64,000 bases of DNA from Paraburkholderia graminis C4D1M (lineage in GTDB: Bacteria; Pseudomonadota; Gammaproteobacteria; Burkholderiales; Burkholderiaceae). The stretch covers positions 1 through 64,000 of the forward strand of contig NZ_ABLD01000020.1 in NCBI RefSeq assembly GCF_000172415.1, in the 5' to 3' direction. The notes under the pieces are model-generated. The model worked only from the letters and a program-made list of their open reading frames with translations. It searched no databases and was not told the DNA's origin. Shown one piece after another: positions 21,049 through 29,309 of this stretch. A program made the position numbers and the translations under genes. The first letter of the stretch is position 1; every line of letters starts with the position of its first letter.

Positions 21049-22391
21049 TTTCCCCTTCTCACTTGTCAGTAAGACCACACCTGTTGTGCAAAGAAAAGTC
21101 TTATGGACTTCTCCGCCTTTTTTACAACGCCCACGCACCACGCTTTACCGGATATGCCCCGCATGTGTGCAAATACGTCCAAAACGGATAAATCTAATCA
21201 GGTGCACTTTTGTTAAATCAGAGACCAGCCATCTATTCAATGGCTTTAAATATGGATGCCTAACTAAATAACAAAATGAAAGGTATTTTCTTTCTGGAAC
21301 ATTTCAGGTTCGATAAAAATTCGAAGCGTTGGGCATTCGACTTTTTCGCATCGCCTGTATCACTTGCGCAGCCGGTAACTAGTACGGATGCCTAAGTTTT
21401 CTTCTCTCCGCCTCCGGTCAGGCAGGACTCGCCCCCCGGTTCGCGCGCCGCGGCTTGCCGGTGGGTTCGTCAGCCTATCGAAAGGTTTGCGGACACCTGG
21501 CTACCATCTTCGTTGCGCGGCCAGGAACGCCTGCATGCGCATGGCGGCCCTTGCCTTGGGTGGGATGAAACATAGCAAGCCAGAAACGCAGAGTCAAAAT
21601 TTGTTTGATATATACAAATCTTGTTTGATGCCTTTTTGGCCAGGCTTCATCTGGTGTATGGGCGCTGCACAGCGTCTCGTCCGACGTGTCCCATACGACG
21701 CGAACCCGGCCACGACTTTCGAGCGCGAGCGAAAGCGGCGTCCGAATAGCGGGACGCTGACTTTTGCTCCGGCGGGAAAAGCGTGGAGATAGAAACTCAC
21801 GGATCTCACGGCCGCGCGCTGCGTGTTACCAAAGCGCTCAATGGACAGGGACAATAACAAATCAAAATCGGTCGTCAAACTTTTTTTGATGCCGTTGTTT
21901 CAAACTTGCACCGCACCTGTCATTAGATGGATCGTTCTAGGGCTTTCGAATTTTCTCGTGCTTTTCACTGCCTGTGAAGGGTGAGCTATCGCAACGAGAC
22001 TGAGCGCAATGCGAGTGGCAGATAGACGGTGCGCTTGCTTGTGGCGATGCAATGGTGGGGCGCTAGTCGTTGGTGCCGGCTCAGGTTCGAGCACCCGTTT
22101 AGAGCAACGCCCGCGTGGCTTGAGACCATCCCTTCGCAAATCATTCGTAGTCCGATGGGCTTTAAATCCACAAGCCAATCCTTCGATACCGGCAAGACGC
22201 CTAGACGCCCGGCGGAAATACACTTCACGTGGCTCGAAATCGAGCAACCATGACCACACCTGATCAGACCCTGGCTGCGCGTTAGCTGGCTAAGATGCGC
22301 ATCCTTGCATGGTAAAAACTTTGTAATCCACTATTCTTTATATGGGCGGACCGACAGCTCTCAGGGCTGTTCCAGTTGAGGAGTTAATAAA
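21049..22391. other. long intergenic region, no convincing gene
   Basis: This is the gap between two divergent transcription units. The part next to the receptor (about 21180-21340) is clearly A+T-richer than the rest and should contain the receptor promoter. Several open frames of 60-130 codons exist on both strands, but they overlap each other, lack ribosome-binding sites and resemble no protein I know. A small palindrome and a repeated TTTGATGCC are listed separately. Confidence 0.5.
21599..21619. repeat. palindrome ATTTGT-N9-ACAAAT in the intergenic region
   Basis: ATTTGT (21599-21604) and ACAAAT (21614-21619) are perfect inverted arms around nine bases. The nine-base word TTTGATGCC occurs next to it at 21624-21632 and again at 21885-21893. 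Together these could be operator half-sites for a regulator of one of the divergent operons, but A+T-rich sequence makes such matches likely by chance. Confidence 0.25.
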
Positions 22392-23246
22392 TTGATCACT
22401 AACTTATTGCGCCGCTCATCGTGGGCGAGCTTGCTATTAGTTCTGCTATTGAGCAGCGCTCCTCACGCCTATCCTGCCTCCGGGCAAAAAGAACCGCCGG
22501 TGCGTGCCGCGCGAGCTCATCCTGAAACCGCCTCACAAGCCGAGGCTCGCGCGATTCTCATGAAAATGGCGCAGTTCCTTGGCGGGACGCAGAACTTTCG
22601 TGTCGGTGTGCGCAGCGGCTACGACGCGGAGCAGCCGTCTGGGCAAAAAATCGAATTCGGCGAATACCGCACCGTTACGTTGAGCCGGCCGGATCGCATG
22701 CGAGTAGAAACCGAGCGCAGCGATGGCGCAAAAACACTAGTTGTCCTGACTGGAAAAGAGATCGTTCTGGTCGATCTCGCCAGCAAAGTCTATGCGACTG
22801 CGCCGCAACCAGGTGCGCTGGACCAGAGCATCGTCTATTTCGTCAAGGATCTCGGCATGCGCCTGCCGCTCGCTGCGCTGCTGTTGAACCGGTTGCCAGA
22901 AGAATTGCAAACCAGGGTAGGTTCGGTGGACTATGTCGAGAAGACGAGTATCTACGGAACTGCGTCCCATCATCTGGCCGCGCGTACCGACACGGTGGAT
23001 TTTCAGGTGTGGGTAGCCGATGGCGACAAGCCCCTGCTGCAGCGGATCGTACTGACTTACAAGAAGGCTGTAGGCCAGCCCCAGTTCTGGGCGGATTTTA
23101 TCGACTGGAATCTCGCGCCCCAACTTAACGATGCGACCTTCTCGGCACAGGTCCCCGAGGGCCTGCAGAAAGTCGCGTTCGCAGCGCAACTTCCGCGTGC
23201 GTCGCACACGGCTCGCCAGTCGTCGGCGAAGAAGGGAGCCAAATAA
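22392..23246 (+). CDS. DUF2092 family periplasmic protein
   Basis: A 284-residue protein starting with TTG; GAGGAG at 22378-22383 gives the start strong support. A signal peptide (LLLVLLLSSAPHAYPASG) is followed by the domain known as DUF2092: a lipoprotein-carrier-like fold with EYRTVTLSRPDRMRVETE, DLASKVYAT and the late VWVADGDKPLLQRIVLTY. This resembles LolA/LolB-type half-barrels that bind lipid, so a role in lipid carriage in the periplasm is possible but unproven. It overlaps the next gene by one base (TAATG). Confidence 0.8.
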   Translation: MITNLLRRSSWASLLLVLLLSSAPHAYPASGQKEPPVRAARAHPETASQAEARAILMKMAQFLGGTQNFRVGVRSGYDAEQPSGQKIEFGEYRTVTLSRPDRMRVETERSDGAKTLVVLTGKEIVLVDLASKVYATAPQPGALDQSIVYFVKDLGMRLPLAALLLNRLPEELQTRVGSVDYVEKTSIYGTASHHLAARTDTVDFQVWVADGDKPLLQRIVLTYKKAVGQPQFWADFIDWNLAPQLNDATFSAQVPEGLQKVAFAAQLPRASHTARQSSAKKGAK

Positions 23247-24016
23247 TGAAAACAGGACCGTGGGACCGTGCCATTGCGGCGTTGTTCGCCGCAGTGCTCA
23301 CGTTGGGGCTGATCAACCAGGTAGATGCACGAGGCGAGCGAGGTGGTGGCGCCCGTGGCGGCGGCGAAGGTGGCTTTTCGCGTGGCGGGGCAGCGTCGGC
23401 TGGGGGCCTCTCTTCCGGCGGCTCGACCGCTGTGCAAGGCGGTTCACGATCTCGCGGCGGACAGCAGGCAACGGCCCAACAACGGCAGACCTCTCGCCAG
23501 GCTACAGCGACCTCGACATCAAGTGCGAATCAGAGCGCGCGTCAGAGTTCAGCGAGTTCGATGCAGGCAACCTCCAGCCAGAACCAGGCGAACCGCCAGC
23601 AGAGCGCGAGCCAGAACCAGTCCCAGCGCCAGGCTGCGTCGAGCCAGAACCAGGGTGCACGTCAATCCACCGCTAAGGAGATGCAGAACACGCGGGCTAA
23701 CACCGTGAGCAACGTGCAGAACAACTACCATGGCGATTGCAACAACTGCTCCAACTCGGATTGGGACGGCGGCTCTGCGGCAGTCGGATTTGTGGCCGGG
23801 GCAATGGTGGTTGGTGCGACCGCTGCCGCAACCGCACCGCCGCCCGCAACCGCTGCGGTTGTCGCAGCGCCTGCGCCTGTCGCGCCGCCGTGCAACGTCG
23901 CACCAATCGCCGTTAACGAGGTGCCGTACTATAAGTGCGGCGCGACGTGGTTCGCGACGGGGTATGGCAGCGGCGGCGTGGTGTACACACAAGTTCCGCC
24001 ACCGCCTGGATATTGA
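23246..24016 (+). CDS. secreted low-complexity Gly/Ser/Gln-rich protein
   Basis: A 256-residue protein with a signal peptide (about 1-28, ending VDARG). A Gly/Arg-rich block follows (about 29-75), then a Gln/Ser/Asn-rich disordered block (about 75-165), a hydrophobic Gly/Ala stretch (AAVGFVAGAMVVGATAAATA) that may enter or touch a membrane, and a small C-terminal part with two Cys (PPCNVAP, YYKCGATWF). I do not recognise a family. Coupling by TAATG to the DUF2092 gene suggests the two act together at the cell surface or in the periplasm. Confidence 0.7.
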   Translation: MKTGPWDRAIAALFAAVLTLGLINQVDARGERGGGARGGGEGGFSRGGAASAGGLSSGGSTAVQGGSRSRGGQQATAQQRQTSRQATATSTSSANQSARQSSASSMQATSSQNQANRQQSASQNQSQRQAASSQNQGARQSTAKEMQNTRANTVSNVQNNYHGDCNNCSNSDWDGGSAAVGFVAGAMVVGATAAATAPPPATAAVVAAPAPVAPPCNVAPIAVNEVPYYKCGATWFATGYGSGGVVYTQVPPPPGY

Positions 24017-24098
24017 TCGCGGTCGCCTCTCGCACGGCTGGGGGTTGAGCATCGCTTGGGTCCTGCTGACTCTCGAATGTCAGCACGAAAGCCACCGT

Positions 24099-25667
24099 TT
24101 AGACGTCCGGCAGCGCATCGATCTCTGCGCGAAGCGCAGCGACTACATCCGTCCAATCGCCTCTCGTGGTTTGCCGGAACAACCGCGCGTTTGCGTACCA
24201 CGGACTATCGTTCCTATCGAGTTGCCATCTCCAGTCCGGCATGAACGGCAGAGCGATCCAGACGGGTTTTCCAAGCGCCCCGGCCAGGTGCGCCACGGCT
24301 GTGTCGACGCTGACTACCAGGTCGAGCCGGGCGATCAGCGCAGCGGTTTCGGCAAAGCTGGTTAGCCGTCCTGACACATCGCGTAGCGCCCCGCTTTGCT
24401 CAAGTTGTGCGAGGCACGCGCGATCGCTATCGCGCACATCCGGTTGCAACGCGAAGAATTCCGCGTCGGTTTCGAATACCGGCTTTAGTTGCTCAAGCGG
24501 AATCGATCGATTGTGATCGTTCAGATGCGTACGGCTTCCCGACCACACAATCCCAATCCGCGGCCGTCGCCTGGCGACCGGCAACAACTCGTCCCATTGA
24601 CGGACAAGCTCTTCGTCGGCCTGCAGATAGGGACCGGATAGCGCGAGACCGGGTGTACCCACCTTGAGCGCAAACGGCAGACTCATGGTTGGAATGTGAT
24701 AGTCAAAATGCTTTACCTGGTCGGTCTCGCCGATAACTTCCGCCGCGCCAGGATAATGTCGGAGGAGCGGTAACAACGCGTCCTGGACACGCAGCACGAC
24801 ATGCGCGCCAGCCGCACTTAGCTGATCCACGAAGCGTACGAATTGCAGCGTGTCGCCGAACCCTTGCTCATGATGAACGAGCACTGTCTTTCCGCCTATC
24901 GGTTGCGCGCCAGTCCATAGCGAATGCTGCGGAAATCCGTGGTCGCCCGAGCCATCGCGCCAGCGCCATTCGTACTCGCGCCAGCCGTGTTCGAATTCGC
25001 CCAGCAGTAAATTGGTCTGTGCTCGATTCGTGCGTGCGCCGGCGTCGTTCGGATCGATCGAAAGCGCCTTCCTGAATTGAAGCAACGCCTCATCAAAGCG
25101 CCGGAGATCTCGCAATGCGACCCCGAGGTTAACGTATGCGCGCACGAACCGCGGCTTGAGCGCGATGGCCTGCCGGTAGGCATCGAGCTCGTCGTCATAG
25201 CGACCCATCGTGCCTAGCAGCGTTCCCCGGTTGTAGTGCGCTTCGGCTAGTTGCGGATGGACCTTGCAAAGATGCACGAACACCTCGAGTGCCCGCTGCG
25301 ATTCGCCAAGCTCTATCAGCGACACCGCCACACCATGCAACGCGGCGGCATCGTTGCGACACTGCGCCAGGCAGCGTTCGAGCAGCGCTATAGCAGCATC
25401 GCGGCGCTGCGCCAGCCGACAAACCTGCGCGGCGAACTTCAGTTGATGCCACGAGAGTAACGCACGCTCCGATGCCTGGATCAGATAGTCCGCGGCGCGT
25501 GCATGATCGCCCTGCTGGGCGGCGATATAGCCAAGGCCTGCGAGCGCCTCGCCGTGGTCGGGAGCGGTCTTCAGAATGCCGTGAAGCAGGCTTGCCGCAT
25601 CGTCGAGCCGACCGGCCTGCAAGTTCGCCTGCGCGGCGGCGAGAATGTGTTCAGTATCGTGACTCAT
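24099..25667 (-). CDS. TPR protein with glycosyltransferase-family-9-like C-terminus
   Basis: About 522 residues from the ATG at 25667 (MSHDTEHILAAAQANL). Six to seven tetratricopeptide repeats occupy residues 5-235 (for example LQAGRLDDAASLLHGILKTA, YNRGTLLGTMGRYDDELDAY). The C-terminal half resembles heptosyltransferase-type GT-B proteins (VLVHHEQGFGDTLQFVRF, RIGIVWSGSRTH, VSVDTAVAHLAGALGKPVW). Such proteins are thought to glycosylate protein or surface targets; the acceptor is unknown. It converges with the upstream + strand pair. Confidence 0.8.
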   Translation of the reverse strand: MSHDTEHILAAAQANLQAGRLDDAASLLHGILKTAPDHGEALAGLGYIAAQQGDHARAADYLIQASERALLSWHQLKFAAQVCRLAQRRDAAIALLERCLAQCRNDAAALHGVAVSLIELGESQRALEVFVHLCKVHPQLAEAHYNRGTLLGTMGRYDDELDAYRQAIALKPRFVRAYVNLGVALRDLRRFDEALLQFRKALSIDPNDAGARTNRAQTNLLLGEFEHGWREYEWRWRDGSGDHGFPQHSLWTGAQPIGGKTVLVHHEQGFGDTLQFVRFVDQLSAAGAHVVLRVQDALLPLLRHYPGAAEVIGETDQVKHFDYHIPTMSLPFALKVGTPGLALSGPYLQADEELVRQWDELLPVARRRPRIGIVWSGSRTHLNDHNRSIPLEQLKPVFETDAEFFALQPDVRDSDRACLAQLEQSGALRDVSGRLTSFAETAALIARLDLVVSVDTAVAHLAGALGKPVWIALPFMPDWRWQLDRNDSPWYANARLFRQTTRGDWTDVVAALRAEIDALPDV

Positions 25668-25810
25668 TACGCTGGGCACCAGGCAAGTGCGATCTGTCCA
25701 AAGATCGTAGAGGCCCATTGTACGGAATCGCGTCTAGCGGGTCTTACGAGCGATGCTTCCGGTTGGTTACCGCCAGATTCAGCGGAGATTCATCCGGTCC
25801 GCCACCGCTT

Positions 25811-26380
25811 CTAGATGTCGAGCTTGCTGACCTTCGTGCCTTCAAAGCTGAGGTTGGCCATCAGGCCGGAGTTCGTGACCACGAAACCGACGATCGGCGA
25901 ACTGGTCGTTGCAGTGTCGAGCGAACCGTTGGCGCCAGTCTTGGCCACCGCGACGGAGCCATCCACGCCGGCTGTCCAGCCCTTGTCGGTGGTGCGGAAT
26001 TTGTCGAGCGCATCCTGCGTCATGAACATAAGTATCACCGCCTTGGACTGGGCGCCGATCTGCAAGCCAAATGAGGCGGTACTGGTCTTGTAATACCCGA
26101 CGGACGTGCCTCGCTCGCGAAGCGCGCCTTCGCCGTATTCGCCACCGACCACTACGCCTGCCGCGAACACGGACGGAAAGACAAGAATCCCCTTGGCGTT
26201 GCCGGCCTGCGCCTGAGCACCCGGCGTCGAACTGTATAGCTTCTTGAGGGCGCCATCGACGCCGTCGTCGATTTCATTGCGCTTATTGGCCGCTTCCGTC
26301 GGATTCGAGGTCGTGCCACACGCGGCGAGCGAGCTGGCTAGTGCGATTGCGCTAACCGAAAAAAAAGTGCGACGGTTCAT
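25811..26380 (-). CDS. SYLF-domain (YSC84-like) lipoprotein
   Basis: A 189-residue protein with a lipoprotein signal: SSLAACG, lipidated Cys21. The rest is a SYLF/Ysc84 domain (AKGILVFPSVFAAGVVVGGEYGEGAL, YYKTSTASFGLQIGAQSKAVILMFM), a lipid-binding fold common in stress-induced envelope proteins. The start is the ATG at 26380; the open frame extends upstream without a signal. A GGACC-TT-GGTCC palindrome lies 134 bp upstream, shared with xfp and the DUF3141 gene, so it is probably co-regulated with them. Confidence 0.87.
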   Translation of the reverse strand: MNRRTFFSVSAIALASSLAACGTTSNPTEAANKRNEIDDGVDGALKKLYSSTPGAQAQAGNAKGILVFPSVFAAGVVVGGEYGEGALRERGTSVGYYKTSTASFGLQIGAQSKAVILMFMTQDALDKFRTTDKGWTAGVDGSVAVAKTGANGSLDTATTSSPIVGFVVTNSGLMANLSFEGTKVSKLDI

Positions 26381-26512
26381 GAGCGTTCCCTTATTGAAGT
26401 GCGCCAGATTTGCGCCTGGAAACAGATGAGATTGCGATTCGTATCCGCCACGCGACGGAGTAACGCGGCAACACCGCACATGAACGATAGGCCTCGCGCA
26501 CGCGGGCAGGTA

Positions 26513-26530
26513 TAGGACCTTGGTCCGATG
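26513..26530 (-). promoter_or_regulatory. TAGGACC-TT-GGTCC palindrome upstream of the SYLF gene
   Basis: The sequence TAGGACCTTGGTCCGATG holds perfect 5-base arms, GGACC (26515-26519) and GGTCC (26522-26526). A near-identical element lies upstream of xfp (36460-36477), including the same flanking TA and GATG, and a related one precedes the DUF3141 gene. It is probably an operator for one regulator of all three; a response regulator of the NarL/FixJ/DosR kind uses similar GG-rich palindromes, but the regulator is not in the window. Confidence 0.6.
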
Positions 26531-26578
26531 CGTCGCGACCTCGTTAGCCTCGCTTCGCGTAGTCAATAGCACACGCTG

Positions 26579-27574
26579 CTACTGGATCTTCACCTCGTTC
26601 TCTAAAGTCCGATTGTTCTCGAATGCCGAGACGCTTTCAAGCGTGGTTTCGCAAATGGTCGTCAACGCCTCGTGCGTGAGATAGGCCTGATGCCCCGTCA
26701 CAATTACGTTGGGGAACGACACGAGTCGCTGAAAGACATCGTCGGTGATGATTTCGCTCGATAGATCGCGAAAGAAGAGATTGCTCTCCTGTTCGTACAC
26801 GTCTATTCCAAGGCCGCCGAGCTGCCCGGTCTTCAACGCGTCGATGGCAGCCTCGGTGTCGAGCAGGCCCCCGCGGCTGGTATTGATGAGTATCGCGCCT
26901 CGCTTCGCGCGTGCGAGCGTCTGCGGGTTGATCACGTGGTGTGTCGCCGGTGTAAGCGGACAATGCAGCGAAATAACGTCGGCCTGCTCCCCTATCTCGC
27001 CGGGCTTCGCATAGCTCAGACCGAGCGCCTGAAATTCCGCCGACGGTTGCGGATCGAAACCGATCACCCTGCAGCCGAAGCCGAGCATGATCTTCGCGAA
27101 CACGCAGCCGATCTTACCGGTGCCGACCACCGCAACCGTCTTGCCGCAAAGGTCGAAGCCAGTCAGCCCGTCAAGCGAGAAATTCGAGTCACGCGTGCGA
27201 TTGTAGGCACGATGCACCTTTCGGTTGATTGCGAGCAGAAGCGCTACGGCATGTTCCGCCACGGAGTTCGGCGAATACGTCACCACGCGCACCACCTTCA
27301 TGCCGAGCCCGGCGGCGGCGGCGAGATCGACGTTGTTAAAGCCCGTGCAGCGCAGAGCCAGCAGACGCGTCCCACCCCTGTGCAGCGCGCCGAGTACTTC
27401 CGCGTCCGCCTTGTCGTTGACGAAGATGCAGACGGCGCCGTAGCCGGCGGCGAGGCCGGCGGTATCCGTATCCAGCAACACGTCGAAGTAATGCAGCTTG
27501 TGCGCACCGTTGCGATTCGCTCCGTCGAGATACCGGCGTTCATAGCGCGTCGAACTAAATACCGCTACTTCCAT
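26579..27574 (-). CDS. ldhA: D-lactate dehydrogenase (2-hydroxyacid dehydrogenase family)
   Basis: A 331-residue D-2-hydroxyacid dehydrogenase. The NAD-binding motif is VAVVGTGKIG, and the catalytic Arg (RCTGFNNVD), Glu (GIDVYEQES) and His (VTGHQAYLT) are all present. The N-terminal VFSSTRYERRYLD and the VYEQES segment match fermentative LdhA, which reduces pyruvate to D-lactate and regenerates NAD+. AAGGAGTCGATC precedes the ATG at 27574; the longer open frame upstream is noise. It fits the energy-survival island as its electron sink. Confidence 0.87.
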   Translation of the reverse strand: MEVAVFSSTRYERRYLDGANRNGAHKLHYFDVLLDTDTAGLAAGYGAVCIFVNDKADAEVLGALHRGGTRLLALRCTGFNNVDLAAAAGLGMKVVRVVTYSPNSVAEHAVALLLAINRKVHRAYNRTRDSNFSLDGLTGFDLCGKTVAVVGTGKIGCVFAKIMLGFGCRVIGFDPQPSAEFQALGLSYAKPGEIGEQADVISLHCPLTPATHHVINPQTLARAKRGAILINTSRGGLLDTEAAIDALKTGQLGGLGIDVYEQESNLFFRDLSSEIITDDVFQRLVSFPNVIVTGHQAYLTHEALTTICETTLESVSAFENNRTLENEVKIQ

Positions 27575-27630
27575 GATCGACTCCTTCAGTGTCCGGGTTG
27601 AACGTGCGTCCTCGTGCGGCGCAGCTTCGT

Positions 27631-29220
27631 CTAGCCGGCTGCAATCGCTATGGCAAGCTGCACGAAAAGCACCTTGAGGATGGTCATCGACGGGAAAATC
27701 ATTGCGTACATGATGTCGGGCTGATCCGTCGGCGCAACGCGGTTCGCGAAGGCGAGAATCGCGGGGTTGCCGGTTGCACCGCAAATCACGCCCACCGATG
27801 TATCGAAAGACAGCTTGAAAACCCAGAGGCAGCATATCGCCGTGACGCCGACGAGCACGAGCAAAGTTATCGCGCCATAAAGCAGCAGCAGCGGCCCCGC
27901 GGTCCCGACGGTCGTGACGAACTTGGGTCCGCAAGCGATGCCCACTTGCGCGAGGAAGATGGTGAGTCCGAGGTTGCGAAGGACAAGGTTCGCGGAAAGC
28001 GGCATCGTCCATACGAACGGTCCGTTGCGGCGCGCCTTGCCAAGGCACAGCGCGACCAGCAGCAACGCCGCCAGACCCAGACTGAACGCACCGAGACCCG
28101 GAAAGCGCAGCGGGATCGCGCCGACCAGCAGTCCCGCAGCCGCGCCTATGCCCAAGGAAATGAAACTGAGATCGGCCGTGCTCTTGATCGAATCGCCGAA
28201 GAACGCGCGCACGGCCACCTGATGCGCGCGGTTCACGAGCAGGCCGACCCGATCGCCCGCTTCGAGAACAAGCTCCGGCGTGGACAGCAGATCCGTATCG
28301 CCGCGCCGCACATGCGCAACCGCGCAGTTCACACCGTCCGGGAAACGCAGACTGCCAAGCGGCATGCCGACCACCGACGGATTCGAAGCGAACACGCGCA
28401 TGTAGTCCAGGTCTTCCCGGTGACTCGCGATGCGTCCCGGCTGCAACTCCCCGCACAGCGTCGTCGCCTCCTCGAGCAGGCGCGCGTCGGTGGCCGTGAC
28501 AAGAAGGACGTCGTCGGCGCGCAGAATGAGATCGTCGGTGGGGAGCTGGTTGCGATGCGCGCGCCGCACGGCCGCGATGGCTACGCCAGCAGGCAGTTGT
28601 GTCAGAAGTTCCGGCAACCGCAGACCAAAGAGACGCTCATTGCGCAGCGCGATTTCCGCAGTCTCGAGCAACTTCGCGGGCGGCTTGCGTATCCTGGCTT
28701 TGAGCGCCACGTTGAGCGCATAGATAAATAGAATCGGCCCGGCCACGCCGAACGGATAGGCAACGCTATAGGCCACGGCGGCATCGCTGCTGTTCATCGA
28801 TGCGATCGCAACCTGAAGGCTCGCCGTGCTCGTGCCGCTCCCTGCGAACATGCCGAGAGAATCGGCGAGCGTAACGCCAAAGCGGATGAACGCGCACGCT
28901 GCGAGGCCTGACGCAATGACGCCGATACATGCGGCGAGATTGGCCTTTAGGCCCTCGCGGCTCGTCAGTCCACGAAAGAACTGTGCGCCGTACTGAATGC
29001 CGATGCCATACAGAAACATCAACAGACCCAGCGTGCCCAGCAACGCTGGCGGCGTGGCTTTTGGCGCGAACGCGCCAAGCGCCAGTCCAACGAACAGTAC
29101 TGCCCCGGAGCCCAGCGCCACGCCTTTCACATTGATTTCGCCGATCAGGTAGCCAACCGCGATCGTCAAAAACAGCGCAAAGAGCGGCTGAGCTTCGACG
29201 AAGGTTCTGACTGCGTCCAT
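27631..29220 (-). CDS. aspartate:alanine exchanger (AAEx/YidE-type) transporter
   Basis: A 529-residue membrane transporter of the AAEx family: two sets of about five membrane helices (LFALFLTIAVGYLIGE at the start, the family GMFAGSGTSTASLQVA motif in the first half and VGVICGATGNPAIL in the second). Between them, at roughly residues 205-365, lie two TrkA_C-like regulatory domains. AspT in Tetragenococcus exchanges aspartate for alanine and so generates proton motive force. Here the substrate is unproven; exchange of dicarboxylates under low energy is plausible given the neighbours. GAGGGGGCG precedes the ATG. Confidence 0.82.
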   Translation of the reverse strand: MDAVRTFVEAQPLFALFLTIAVGYLIGEINVKGVALGSGAVLFVGLALGAFAPKATPPALLGTLGLLMFLYGIGIQYGAQFFRGLTSREGLKANLAACIGVIASGLAACAFIRFGVTLADSLGMFAGSGTSTASLQVAIASMNSSDAAVAYSVAYPFGVAGPILFIYALNVALKARIRKPPAKLLETAEIALRNERLFGLRLPELLTQLPAGVAIAAVRRAHRNQLPTDDLILRADDVLLVTATDARLLEEATTLCGELQPGRIASHREDLDYMRVFASNPSVVGMPLGSLRFPDGVNCAVAHVRRGDTDLLSTPELVLEAGDRVGLLVNRAHQVAVRAFFGDSIKSTADLSFISLGIGAAAGLLVGAIPLRFPGLGAFSLGLAALLLVALCLGKARRNGPFVWTMPLSANLVLRNLGLTIFLAQVGIACGPKFVTTVGTAGPLLLLYGAITLLVLVGVTAICCLWVFKLSFDTSVGVICGATGNPAILAFANRVAPTDQPDIMYAMIFPSMTILKVLFVQLAIAIAAG

Positions 29221-29309
29221 GACGCCCCCTCAGGTTGTACAAGGCAATGCAGCAATACATCGATATGGAAGTCGCTTTGCCGCCGACGGTCTTGCACCAC
29301 TGCACCAAT

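Noticed and set aside
21388..22263. Open frames of 60-134 codons on both strands in the intergenic gap
   Set aside because: They overlap one another, lack start signals and match no family I know.
23330..23660. Repeated short words that might suggest a CRISPR or tandem repeat
   Set aside because: They encode the Gly-rich and Gln/Ser-rich blocks of a secreted protein; there is no regular spacer structure.
26579..28456. A 625-codon frame around ldhA
   Set aside because: The real gene starts at 27574 with a good ribosome-binding site; the rest overlaps the AspT-type gene in another frame and resembles nothing.
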